Source: Megaustenia siamemsis
Taxonomy: Eukaryota; Mollusca; Gastropoda; Stylommatophora; Ariophantidae
Direction: 5' to 3'
DNA length: 64,000 nucleotides
Assembly (NCBI GenBank): GCA_032433765.1
Contig: JAVIAB010000049.1
Span: 25,439,602-25,503,601 of the forward strand
Shown here: positions 32,936 to 44,270 of the stretch, in pieces
How the letters are laid out: each line of letters opens with the position of its first letter
Numbering within the stretch: the first letter of the stretch is position 1
The notes under the pieces: generated by a model
The model's database searches: none
Told to the model about the DNA's origin: nothing
The model's input: the letters and a program-made list of their open reading frames with translations, nothing else
Translations under genes and position numbers: made by a program

Positions 32936-33690
32936 ACTAGTTCTGAGACTTGTGCATGTTAGCATTAATTAGTTCTCAGACCCTCCAGTAGGTGGACTTA
33001 TTCATCTCACATTGACTGTTAACATTAACTAGTTCTGAGACTTGCATGTTAGCATTAATTATTCTCAGACCCTCCAGTAGGTGACTTATTCATCTCTCAT
33101 TGACTGTTAACATTAAACTAGTTCTGAGACTTGCATGTTAGCATTAATTAGTTCTCAGACCCTCCAGTAGGTGACTTATTCATCTCTCATTGACTGTTAA
33201 TTAACTAGTTCTGAGACTTGCATGTTAACATTAACTAGTTCTGAGACTTGCATGTTAACATTAACTAGTCTCTGAGACTTGCATGTTAACATTAACTAGT
33301 TCTGAGACTTGCATGTTAACATTAACTAGCTCTGAGATTTGCATGTTAACATTAATAGTTCTGAGACTTGCATGTTAACATTAACTAGTTCTGAGACTTG
33401 CATGTTAACATTAACTAGTTCTGAGACTTGCATGTTAACATTAACTAGTTCTCAGACGCTCCAGTAGGTGACTTATTCATCTCACATTGACTACTAACGT
33501 TAACTAGCTCTGAGACTTGCATGTTAACATTAACTAGTTCTCAGACCCTGCAGTAGGTGACTTATTCATCTCACATTGACTGTTAGCATTAATTTGTCCT
33601 GAGACCCTTGACTGTTAGCATTAACTAGTTCTGAGACTTGACTGCTAACTAAATTAGTTCTGAGATCTTGAATGTTAGCAAATGTTTTGA
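32925..33690 (+). repeat. minisatellite with ~30-bp core, carrying copies of the exon-3 donor
   Basis: Core unit TTAACATTAACTAGTTCTGA plus GACTTGCATG, repeated roughly 12 times in the centre. At both ends longer units add CCAGTAGGTGACTTATTCAT and CTCACATTGACTGTTAACA, at about 32984, 33075, 33163, 33461 and 33548. These match the true exon-3/intron boundary at 30671-30725 (CCAAGTAGGTGACTT..TCTCACATTGATTG..AACATTAACTAG). Confidence 0.9.
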
Positions 33691-34110
33691 AAGAGGCCAA
33701 AGCAAAAGAGAGCTAATTTCCAATATTTGTAAGATGCGATCATCATTTCTATCTAGCTATCTATTGACCTTTCGAGCCATAGCCGGCCCATAGGGCGTAG
33801 ACCAAAATACACTTCTCCTAACTGAATTTTGTTCTAGCAGCAGTTTTCTTTTAAAGATATTTTATCAAATCTCGCCATCTGTCTCTGTTTCTGTGCAATC
33901 ATCATTTATTGCCATGAAATGAAAAGGGAACAACTGGAATATATTGTGATAACTGGTAAATTGAGGGACAAAGAGATAGAGGGAAACACAAGAGAAAAGA
34001 TACCTGACAGCTTAAGAGAATGGCTTGGCAGAAGGTCAACAAACAGAAATGATAAATAACTATCGAGATCGAAAGTTGTAGAGAAACATGGCACTTGATG
34101 ATGATGTAGT
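33690..34110 (+). mobile_element. LINE 3' end (family E), split by a family B insertion
   Basis: Before and after the insertion one sees AAAGCAAAAGAGAGCTAATT, CGATCATCATTT and then ATTGCCATGAAATGAAAAGG, EQLEYI and a GATGATGATG tail. It parallels 30115-30430. Confidence 0.78.
33752..33898 (-). mobile_element. LINE 3' end (family B), nested insertion
   Basis: CTATCTAGCTATCTATTGAC, CTTTCGAGCCATAGCCGGCC and the ORF2 end appear in reverse orientation inside the family E element. The direct repeat ATCATCATTT flanks it on both sides as a 10-bp target duplication. Confidence 0.85.
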
Positions 34111-34254
34111 TTGAGGGTGGTAATTGTTAACGATGATATTCTAATCTATTGTTAAATTCAGCATTGTGCTTATTCTGATCCTAAAATAATATACAGTACC
34201 ATTTTTTTTTTAAACAGCGTAAATATATGATATTTTAACAGTATTATAATATAC

Positions 34255-34710
34255 AAAAATAAAAATTTTCAACGCAAATGTTAAGGTGGTCCTATTATAT
34301 GGCTGTGAAACATGGAGAATGACAAAATTGACAATCACGAAGGTACAGACTTTCACTAATGGATGCTTACGCAGAATAAAGGGATGGAAATGGCAGGACA
34401 AATCACTAACGTGGAATTATGGAAATGTACCGGTCAAATACCAGTGGATAAAGAGATACAGCGAAGACGATGGCGATGGATAGGACACACACTATGGAAG
34501 CCAACTGAGAGTATTACACAACAGGCCCTTTTTGGAATCCCAGGGGAAAAGACAAAGAGGAAGACCAAGGAATTCTTGGAGAAGACAGATAGAAGCAGAG
34601 ATGAAGATGATGGGGAAGACATGGAATGATCTTAAAAGAATGGCAAAAAACAGAATGACTTGGAAAGTGTTTATTGAAGACCTGTGCTCCACTGGGAGCT
34701 AAAAAGGTAG
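34255..34710 (+). mobile_element. LINE ORF2 C-terminus (family A)
   Basis: + strand frames read VVLLYGCETWRMTKLTITKV, NGCLRRIKGWKWQD, then WIGHTLWKPTESITQQALFG, GKTWNDLKRMAKN-like and KVFIEDLCSTGS. It is the direct counterpart of 60492-60781 (- strand) and the parent sequence of the 38-bp minisatellite unit. Confidence 0.85.
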
Positions 34711-34827
34711 AAGAAGACCATTTTTTTGTCAACAGCGTAAATCTATGATATTTTAGCAATATTGATTTTATTGTTATTATTCTGCACACTATTTTAACTT
34801 TTGTTTGCTGCTTGTTCTATTCTACAG

Positions 34828-34888
34828 TGATAACTTTGTACGCCACACTTGGCACGGAAGCTATCATACATGGCATTAAGGAAATGAG
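34828..34888 (+). CDS. ACSL4: ACSL3/4-type acyl-CoA synthetase, exon 4
   Basis: The acceptor TCTATTCTACAG is followed by TG, completing the split ATG from exon 3. The frame then reads ITLYATLGTEAIIHGIKE, matching the conserved (V/I)TLYATLG..A(I/V) segment of ACSL3/4 directly after AQACF..NF. The exon is taken to end at 34888 before GTCTCT, a weak donor, so the 3' edge is uncertain. No following exon is present before the gap at 38215; family members continue for some 250 more residues before the next exon found, at 61842-62014 on the opposite strand. Confidence 0.82.
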
Positions 34889-35240
34889 GTCTCTCTTGTC
34901 ATTACCAGTTTTGAACTTCTGCCTAAGTTTCAGGTCAGAAATACTCTTCTCACACATACAGCTGTTTGTCGCTGATAATTTAGTTGTCTTGCTGATTTGC
35001 ACAGTTCAGAAATATAACTTATATATTACTATTCTGCGGTACTCTTTATAAATCTTTATTTTCAAAGGCATTAATCAGCTTTAAAAATCATTACACAAGA
35101 TTATAATAAGCCCTTAAATACGCTATCTGTGGCACGCTTCGTTACATTCTGTAGTACAAATTTCTACCACTTAATTGTAACATTAGGAGCGCTAAAAATA
35201 GTATTTTCTTTGAACTTTTGACACACACCTGTAAGTTTAC
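34889..35240. other. ACSL intron, no feature recognised
   Basis: AT-rich, with no repeat or coding signal. Confidence 0.3.
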
Positions 35241-35244
35241 AGAT

Positions 35245-35830
35245 TAGACACACAGGGAACAGATTTCCGAGGATTTCACAGGGAACATAGTTCCAGCAGT
35301 CTGCGTCCATTTTCATTTACTTTAGCTGTCCTATTGTGAAAGGGTCTCAGGATATTTTTGTTCTTACTGTTGCATTTCCCAAGCCTTCCATTAAAGTCTG
35401 CCATCACTAACATATCATCGCTTTCATCAGTCTTGTTGACAATTTCATTTAGTGTGTCATAGAATTCTTCGCTGTCTTTTTCATTCTTGTTACATGGTGG
35501 CATAACTCTGTATGTAAGTTGTTTTTCGGTCGTCTTCTAGTAGACTACTTGTGATTATTCTTTCAGAGTAGTATTTTATTTCTAGAATATTCTTTGCGTG
35601 TTCTGAGTCGTTGATAAAGCCTACGCCGTGTGTTGCTCTTCTGTGTAACTGACTCTGAGAATATTATCATGTACATGTGTGTTTTCTTAAACTGGTTTCT
35701 GCTAATCCTAGTAGTCATTTCTTCTATAAGCTCAACTTCTTTTTTTTTTTTATTTCGCATATATTGATGGTTGCTACTTTGTATTTGTTGTCTGTCTCAA
35801 TTTTTCTGTCATTTCTATAGGCATAAAACG
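35245..35830 (-). mobile_element. LINE endonuclease fragment (RTE-like)
   Basis: The - strand gives VELIEEMTTRISRN and, from 35503, DSEEFYDTLNEIVNKTDESD, DMLVMADFNGRLGK and NENGRRLLELCSL. The ADFNGRLG motif is the DFN box of apurinic-endonuclease-type LINE nucleases. It is frameshifted and truncated at both ends. Confidence 0.8.
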
Positions 35831-36244
35831 GTTCCTTTACCGACCTGCTGAGTCAGTCATAAGTTAAGGGCTTAACTTAAAAACGCACTTTGGAGGTAGC
35901 CCGGAGATGTTTACCCCCATGAGCAGGATCACTAAGTCTCACATTCGATCGTTTATGGTCTAACTATAAATTTTTAGATGGTTGTATTTTACAACTTTTT
36001 GTCTGTTTTTGTCCTTCTCTTTGAATAGTACACTTTACACACATTAAAAAAAAATATATCCATTAGAAATACTTTTTTTTGGGTCACTTTTATCACATAA
36101 TCCACACTCCATGAAAGACAGCACTGGCATAATGCTGACCACATTACCAAAAGCAGACAGTAACCAAAATGTGAGCACTAATATCAACAGTAACCAAAAT
36201 GTGAGCACTAATATCAACAGTTAATTATAATATATATATATATA

Positions 36245-38165
36245 ATATTATAAGTTAAGTACAAAAGGTTTTTGCTTTTCAATGTGTTCCTCCAATATAA
36301 GTCGTAGAGTGAAAATGTGGTCAAGACAGCTTCTCCCTTTTCTAAACCCAGCCTGTTCTTCACGCATTACTGTATCTATTGAATCCTTTATTCTATTTAG
36401 GATGATTTTACAGAATAATTTTGAGGCAACTGACAAAAGTGTCACGCCTCCCATTGTTACAATCTCTAAGATTGCCCTTTTTTGGGATCTTAACAATGAT
36501 TCCTTTTTTCCATTTATGAGGCGTCTTCTCTGTTTTCCAAATGATGTTGAACATTTTTTGGAGATGTATTAAATTATGGCTATCAATTGCCTTGAGGATC
36601 TCAGCTGTTAACTTATCCTCTCCAGCAGCCTTGTTATGGTCATTAGCTTTAAGGTGGTTTCTATTTCACTCAAGGTGAAGTCATCTAAATTTACATCTAA
36701 TTCTGCTGCTGTGTTTCAGCTTCAAAATCTATTAAACTGTGAGGTAGTGACGGTAAGAATTTCTTGAGTGTTCCGCCCACGGGCTTTTTATGTCTGCGCT
36801 TGTTGTTAGCATTAATCCAGATTTGTCTAGAATTGGTGTTCCACTGGATGTATAGGTGTTTGTCAGCATCTTTTGTACAGTATAAAGAGTTCTGCTGTCT
36901 CCTGTAATTGCAGCTGTCTCTGCTTTCTCTGCCAGTTGTCTATATAAGCTCTTGTATCTCTTCTTGCCGAACTTTTCACTTTGTGTCTAATTCTTTGTAT
37001 GTTGCTTTTGCCAGACCTTTCCAAGATCTGTCTTTACATTAGTCATGGCTCTCTTCGCTTCTCTTCTTTCTTTGATGTATTTCCATGTGGTGTCTGAGAT
37101 CCAAGCTCGTTTTTTCCTTTCTTCAGTCCAGCACTTGCTTCTGCTGCTGCTGTCATTAGTATTTTGCTCTGTGATGTACCACATTTCATTGATATCTAAG
37201 TCTATTTCACCAGTGCTGAATAACAATTACTTAGCTCTATGTTAAACCTTTTCCTTTTTGCCTTCATCTTTCAGTTTTATGACTATCATTTTTATGTGTA
37301 ATTGACCTCTTCTGTTGGTTTCTAATTTTAATCTTATTTTCCCAATGCACAGGTTGTGGTCACTATTAACATCAGCACCTCTGTATGCTCTTACATTCTA
37401 TTAATGATGATCTGAATTGTTGTTTAATACATAGGTGGTCAATTTGATTTGATGTTTCTATCATCAGGAGATATCCATGTTGTTTTGTGGATATTTTTAT
37501 GTGGAAATAATGTCCCACCTATAACTAATTTTCTATTAAACATAATTCTATTAATCTTTCTCCATTCTGACTTGTTGTATTACAGCCTTCTCTCCCCATC
37601 ACATGTTCCACTCCTGCGTTATCTTGTCCTACTTTGGCGTTGAAGTCTCCCATTACAATTAAAAAGATCGTTGTTTTGGGTATTTTGTTTATAAGTTGTT
37701 GCAGTTGTTTAAAATCATCCTTAACTTCATCATCAGCTTCGTTAGTAGGGTCGCATAACAACATTGACAATTGAAAGTCTTCCTGTTTTGTTTTGTATCG
37801 TGTTCGTATCAGACGGCTATTTACCGGTTCCCATTCTAATAAACTTCTTGCAGCTTTGTCTGTCATCATTATGCCTACTCCTTCACGGTGTTTTCCATCC
37901 TCCCTTCCAGAAAAACTACTATTTATTATCAATAGATCTCCTACCTGTTCCAGGCCAGCGCATTTCGCTTAATCCTAAAATATCTAGATCGTATCTGTCC
38001 ATCTCGCTCGCGACCTGTGCATGTTTCGTCGGAGCGCCATTGTTCGCACATTCCAGAATCCTATTTTTGTTGTTGTTTTAGGGCCGAAAAAACTATCACT
38101 ACTATCTACTGCTAATTTACACATTCTGTATCAGGTCTACGTTTCATTAACAACATCGTTTTTTA
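36245..38165 (-). mobile_element. LINE endonuclease plus N-terminal RT (RTE-like)
   Basis: Reading from the right: GFWNVRTM (38075), a YDLDILGLSEMRWPGTG-like segment (37960), GREDGKHREGVGIMM (37900), TIFLIVMGDFNAKVGQDNAG (37640), TTWKYIKERREAKRAMTN (37090) and RT start VASKLFCKIILNRIKDSIDT, then EEQAGFRKGRSCLDHIFTLR (36330). It ends at about 36250, beside a (TA)n run, before the RT catalytic box. It is therefore truncated at its 3' side, unusual for a LINE and suggestive of deletion or rearrangement. Confidence 0.85.
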
Positions 38166-38214
38166 CGATAGCGGCTTGTTAAACCTCTGATCAACGGTTC
38201 TATACCAAGCCGGA

Positions 38215-38314
38215 NNNNNNNNNNNNNNNNNNNNNNNNNNNNNNNNNNNNNNNNNNNNNNNNNNNNNNNNNNNNNNNNNNNNNNNNNNNNNNNNNNNNNN
38301 NNNNNNNNNNNNNN
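38215..38314. other. assembly gap of 100 N
   Basis: Exactly 100 N, a conventional placeholder for a join of unknown length. Left of it is the 5' end of a LINE, right of it a 24-bp satellite. ACSL exons are on opposite strands on the two sides. Confidence 0.99.
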
Positions 38315-39495
38315 GATCTACTGTTCTAGACATGGACAGATCTACTGTTCTAGACATGGACAGATCAACTGTCCTAGACATGGACAGATCTACTGTTCTA
38401 GACATGGACAGATCTACTGTTCTAGATATGGACAGATCTACTGTCCTAGACATGGACAGATCTACTGTTCTAGACATGGACAGATCTACTGTTCTAGACA
38501 TGACAGATCTACTGTTCTAGATATGGACAGATCTACTGTTCTAGACATGGACAGATCTATGTTTAGATATGGACAGATCTACTGTCCTAGACATGGACAG
38601 ATCTACTGTTCTAGACATGGACAGATCTACTGTTTTCTAGACATGGACAGATCTACTGTTCTAGACATGGACAGATCTACTGTTCTAGACATGGACAGAT
38701 CTACTGTTCTAGACATGGACAGATCTACTGTTCTAGATATGGACAGATCTACTGTTCTAGACATGGACAGATCTACTGTTCTAGACATGGACAGATCTAC
38801 TGTTCTAGACATGGACAGATTACTGTTCTAGACATGGACAGATCTACTGTTCTAGACATGGACAGATCTACTGTTCTAGATATGGACAGATCTACTGTTC
38901 TAGACATGAAACAGATCTACTGTTCTAGACATGGGACAGATCTACTGTTCTAGACATGGACAGATCTACTGTCCTAGACATGGACAGATCTACTGTTCTA
39001 GACATGGACAGATCTACTGTTCTAGATATGGACAGATCTACTGTTCTAGACATGGACAGATCTACTGTTCTAGACATGGACAGATCTACTGTTCTAGACA
39101 TGGACAGATCTACCATCCTAGACATGGACAGATATACTGTTTAGATATGGACAGATCTACTGTTCTAGACATGGACAGATCTACTGTCCTAGACATGGAC
39201 AGATCTACTGTTCTAGATATGGACAGATTCTACTGTTTCTAGATATGGACAGATCTGTTCTAGACATGAACAGATTCTACTGTTCTAGAAATGTACAGAT
39301 CGCCTGTTCTAGACATGGACAGATCTACTGTTTCTAGACATGTACAGATCTACTGTTCTAGACATGTACAGATCGCCTGTTCTAGACATGTACAGATCTA
39401 CTGTTCTAGACATGTACTTCTACTGTTCTAGACATGAACAGATCTACTGTTCTTTGGCATGTACAGATCTACTGTTCTAGACATGTACAAATCTG
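38315..39495. repeat. 24-bp satellite next to the gap, about 49 copies
   Basis: The unit GATCTACTGTTCTAGACATG plus GACA contains both AGATCT and TCTAGA palindromes. As 24 is a multiple of 3, both strands are open (MDRSTVLD on +, MSRTVDLS on -). These frames are artefacts of the repeat. Units become more diverged to the right (ATGTACAG variants after 39290). The array begins exactly at the gap, so its true length is unknown. Confidence 0.95.
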
Positions 39496-39945
39496 ACTGC
39501 TGATTCCTAAGTTTACCTTCTCTGTATAAAAACAAAACACAGAAACATTTGAAAACAAAGTGAAACATTCACTCGACTGGGGAAATTCATTAGACTTTAC
39601 AGGTTCTTTTCTTCGTCACGTATACACTCTCTCATATGCGTTTTGGGGGGGGGGGGGGGCGCGCGCGGCGCACATACATACACACAAAAAAAAGAACTTT
39701 AATGCAATAAAATAAAATAAAAATTGGCAGATTGTAAATTATCTTCAAAGTAAATGTGAAAAATATCATAATAGTGCATAAAGTTGACAATAAAATCAAC
39801 AGCCTACAATATACATCAACAACACTGGTGTACAATGTGAACAAACAACAAGAGTTGACTTAAATATCAGAGCAGAGCCTAACAATATCAAATAAATTGA
39901 ACATCAGAGATTCAATAATTAAAATCCAAATGTTCTCTTGTAATC
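39496..39945. other. spacer between two satellites
   Basis: Contains a G run followed by CGCGCGCGGCGC (39644-39670), a likely error-prone spot. No coding signal is recognised. Confidence 0.4.
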
Positions 39946-39949
39946 AATT

Positions 39950-41830
39950 TATAAGCCAAGTTATTGTATTTATACAAGTTTGCTTGGAACTATAAGTCAA
40001 GTTATTGTATTTATACAAGTTTGCTCAGAACTATAAGCCAAGTTATTGTATTTATACAAGTTTGCTTGGAACTATAAGTCAAGTTATTGTATTTATACAA
40101 GTTTGCTTGGAACTATAAGTCAAGTTATTGTATTTATACAAGTCTGCTCGGAACTATAAGCCAAGTTATTGTATTTATACATGTTTGCTCGCAACTATAA
40201 GCCAAGTTATTGTATTTATACAAGTCTGCTCAGAACTATAAGCCAAGTTATTGTATTTATACAAGTTTGCTCGGAACTATAAGCCAAGTTATTGTAGTTA
40301 TACAAGTTTGCTCGGAACTATAAGCCAAGTTATTGTATTTATACAAGTCTGCTTGTAACTATATGCCAAGTTATTGTATTTATACAAGTTTGCTCGGAAC
40401 TATAAGTCAAGTTATTGCATTTATACATGTTTGCTTGGAACTATAAGCCAAGTTATTGTATTTATACAAGTTTGCTCGGAACTATAAGCCAAGTTATTGT
40501 ATTATACAAGTTTGCTCGGAACTATAAGCCAAGTTATTTGTTTTTACGAGTTTGCTCGGAACTATAAGCCAAGTTATTGTATTTATACAAGTCTGCTTGG
40601 AACTATAAGCCAAGTTATTGTATTTATACATGTTGCTCGGAACTATAAGCCAGTTATTGTATTTATACAAGTTTGCTCGCAACTATAAGCCAATTATTGT
40701 ATTTATACAAAGTTTGCTCAGAACTATAAGCCAAGTTATTGTATTTATACAAGTTTGCTCGCAACTATAAGCCAAGTTATTGTATTTATACAAGTCTGCT
40801 CGGAACTATATGCCAAGTTATTGTATTTATACAAGTTTGCTCGGAACTATAAGTCAAGTTATTGCATTTATACATGTTTGCTTGGAACTATAAGCCAAGT
40901 TATTGTATTTATACAAGTTTGCTCGGAACTATAAGCCAAGTTATTGTATTTATACAAGTTTGCTCGGAACTATAAGCCAAGTTATTGTATTTATACGAGT
41001 TTGCTCGGAACTATAAGCCAAGTTATTGTATTTATACAAGTCTGCTTGGAACTATAAGCCAAGTTATTGTATTTATACATGTTTGCTCGGAACTATAAGC
41101 CAAGTTATTGTATTTATACAGTTTGCTCGCAACTATAAGCCAAGTTATTGTATTTATACAAGTTTGCTCAGAACTATAAGCCAAGTTATTGTATTTATAC
41201 AAGTTTGCTCGCAACTATAAGCCAAGTTATTGTATTTATACAAGTCTGCTCGGAACTATAAGCCAAGTTATTGTATTATACAAGTTTGCTCGGAACTATA
41301 AGTCAAGTTATTGCATTTATACATGTTTGCTTGGAACTATAAGCCAAGTTATTGTATTTATACAAGTTTGCTCGGAACTATAAGCCAAGTTATTGTATTT
41401 ATACAAGTTTGCTCGGAACTATAAGCCAAGTTATTGTATTTATACAAGTTCGCTCGGAACTATAAGCCAAGTTATTGTATTTATACAAGTTTGCTCGGAA
41501 CTATAAGCCAAGTTATTGTATTTATACAAGTTTGCTCGGAACTATAAGCCACGTTATTGTATTTATACAAGTTTGCTCAGAACTATAAGCCAAGTTATTG
41601 TATTTATACAAGTTTGCTCGGAACTATAAGTCAAGTTATTGTATTTATACATGTTTGCTCGGAACTATAAGTCAAGTTATTGTATTTATACAAGTTCACT
41701 CGGAACTATAAGTCAAGTTATTGTATTTATACAATTTGCTCAGAACTATAAGTCAAGTTATTGTATTTATACAAGTTTGCTCGGAACTATAAGCCAAGTT
41801 ATTATTAGATATAAGTTCATTCAGAACTAA
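39950..41830. repeat. 41-bp satellite with an ~449-bp higher-order period
   Basis: About 46 copies of a 41-bp unit with CTATAAGCCAAGTTATTGTA, TTTATACAAG and TTTGCTCGGAA. Variant monomers recur at a fixed distance: GTTATTGCAT ends at 40420, 40867 and 41316; TACGAG ends at 40550 and 40999; TCTGCTTGG ends at 40600 and 41049. The spacings are 447-449 bases, or 11 monomers. Confidence 0.95.
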
Positions 41831-41924
41831 TATAAATGAACACTAAAGCAAAGCAATTTTAAATACACCATTTATCTTACATTTCTAAGATCTATTTCTA
41901 ATATTTATTTTGCAGTATAAGATC

Positions 41925-42210
41925 AAGAAGCCTGAGTGGTTAGTGTGTTTGCTTCCTGATCAGAAGTGTTCAAATTTAATTCCCAGATGTGGCAAATTTT
42001 TTTTTTATATACCAACAAGGCTCCAGGCTTCACCCTGGTTCTAAAAATTGATACCAGAAATTTTTCAGGGAGGTAAAGGCGGTCTGGCATGGTACCGATC
42101 ACACCACACAAAAATGTGATGTGGCCATAGATAAATCTGGTCACTAATACCATATTCCTCATTTGCCTAGCAAGGGAGGGGAGGTAACTTTTACTTTATA
42201 AAAAAAAAAT
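41925..42210 (+). mobile_element. tRNA-derived SINE (relative of family 1)
   Basis: A tRNA-like head AAGCCTGAGTGGTTAGTGTG with a B-box-like TTTAATTCCC, an internal A/T run, a body ending CTGGTCACTAATACCATATT and CAAGGGAGGGGAGGTAACTT, then an A-rich tail. The 3' half resembles family 1 (GGTGTTAGTGACC reversed). Confidence 0.65.
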
Positions 42211-42239
42211 TAATATATCAAAATAGTTGCTTAAATCTT

Positions 42240-42500
42240 CTACCTTTCAATTCCCTGTGGAGCAGAGGTCTTCAACAAACACTTTCCAAGCTGTTCTGTT
42301 TCTTGTCATTCTTTAAGATCATTCCATGTCTTTCCTATTGCCTTCTTCTCTGCTTTAACCTGACTTCAACAAGAATATTTTGGTCTTCCTCTTTGTCTTT
42401 TCCTCTGGGGATTCCAAAAAAGGGCCAGTCATGCATGTGTGTTCTATCCAGCACCATCATTTTCACTGTATCTCTTTATCCACTGGTATTCTCATCAAGG
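42240..42500 (-). mobile_element. LINE ORF2 C-terminus (family A)
   Basis: The - strand carries IQRYSENDGAG-like, GPFFGIPRGKDKEEDQ-like and KVFVEDLCSTG-like pieces, parallel to 60492-60781. The copy is diverged with several indels. Confidence 0.72.
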
Positions 42501-42509
42501 CCAGCTCTT

Positions 42510-44270
42510 GTCATGGGGATGGGGCTTAACAGTCACCAGAGACTGAAACCAAGACTGGCCAGGCTTCTTACACCCGAGCAAGACCACAGTCTGCTCTAGC
42601 AAGTTTAAGTGCTGAAGTCAGAGGCAACCAGCCATAAGGCGCACTACAACAATCAGGATGCCACGCACTCACGCCAATGGGAAGTACGTCTATAACCGCA
42701 AATCGATATGGCACTCGCCCTGTGATGGACACTCAGGCAGGTGCAGCACCGGGCCCTCAGCCTCGAAAGGCCCAACCTCTATTACTGGATGTCCTTCTCA
42801 GCCGCTCTGTGGAGTCAGAGGATGAGAGAATAGAGCTACTGGCCAATCCAAAATAAGACCACTCAAAATAATGCACTGGAATGCTGAAGGCATCAACAGC
42901 AAAAGAAATGGGTACAGTAAAAAGATAGAATTAGAAAATATCCTGCATGAAGAACAAATAAGCATATGCTGTTTGCAGGAAACCCATCTAAACAACAACA
43001 TAACTTTGAAGATTAGGGATACCAGTGCTACCGATCTGACAGAAAAAAAATAGACAAAAGGGTGGAATATTGACACTTGTAAAGAACATCAATGCATGTC
43101 AGATTGAAGTGTATATGGATGGGGCGGAATATCAAATACTGCACCTCAAGACAGAAAAATACAGACTTTCACCTACTTAACTACTACTGTCCGAGTGACC
43201 GCCCACTAGCACTAGACACAATTACATTAAAGAAAGAATAATTGTATGTGAAGACTTTAACAGCCATTCACAGAGCTGGGGCTATGAACATATGGACAGG
43301 AGGGGTGAAGAACTTGAAAATTGGCAGGATGACAATGGGCTTATACTATTAAACCAGACAACAGATCCACCAACATTCTACTCCAGATCATGGCATACCA
43401 CATCTACACCAGACCTTGCTTTCCATTCACCAGACCTGGATTGAAATATCACACGTATTGTTGGGAAACAACTTGGAGGCAGCGAATACCGACCAGTCTT
43501 TTTAGTGGTGCAAAATGAGGCCGTCAGGGAGAGCAGCACTCTCTCCAGATGGAATTACAAAAAGGCAGACTGGAAAATGTATCAACACTACCAGTGTACT
43601 GACAAAAGATCTAAATACTGATAGAGTACTGGCAGTGATGGAGTGTCCAATGAAATGATTAAGAACTTGGGAACTGCAGCTAAATCAAAACTACTGCAGA
43701 TCTACAACATTTGCTGCATCACAGGTAGAGTGCCACAGGCATGGAGAGAAGCAATTATGATACCATTACTAAAGCCAGGAAAAGATGGTTCAACGACATC
43801 CAGCTATAGACCAATCAGCCTTACAAGTTGTTTGTGTAAAACAATGGAACGTATAATCAATCTCAGACTGCAGTGGTACCTAGAAAGTGAAAATCTCGTT
43901 GTCCCACAACAAGCAGGCTTTAGACAGTGTTACTCAACCGAAGATCAGGCGACCTATCTTTCCAGGAAATTGAGGATGCGTTTCAAGAAAAGAAACTGTA
44001 CTAGCAGCATGGATAGACCTAAAGAAAGAATTTGATAAGGTATGGAAGGAAGGACTTTTGAAGAAACTGAGAAATTATGGAGTAAATGGCAGGATGTACA
44101 AATAGGTCAAAGCATACCTTCATAACAGGAGAGCCAGAGTGCAACTGGCGGATGAACCTCAAAGCTACCAGATGCAAGTTTGGAAAAATAATCGGCACAT
44201 AATGGAATTGTACCTGGACAATTTGATCAGCAGCGACCTCATTAATCATTCAACCACTGTTAGCCTCTTT
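42510..44270 (+). mobile_element. I/Jockey-like LINE: endonuclease and RT with internal deletion
   Basis: The endonuclease starts MHWNAEGINSKRNGYSKKIE (42871), then ICCLQETHLNNNITLKI. Broken frames lead to an LGGSEYRPVFLVV-like end near 43475. RT starts abruptly at 43630 (GSDGVSNEMIKNLGTAAKSK), then KPGKDGSTTSSYRPISLTSC, and stops near 44270 before the YADD box. Compared with 24160-27300, about 350 bases between endonuclease and RT are missing and the 3' half is absent. Confidence 0.82.

Noticed and set aside
38332..39242. MDRSTVLD / MSRTVDLS repeat proteins on both strands
   Set aside because: Both strands are open because the 24-bp satellite lacks stops. There is no start context and no flanking domain.
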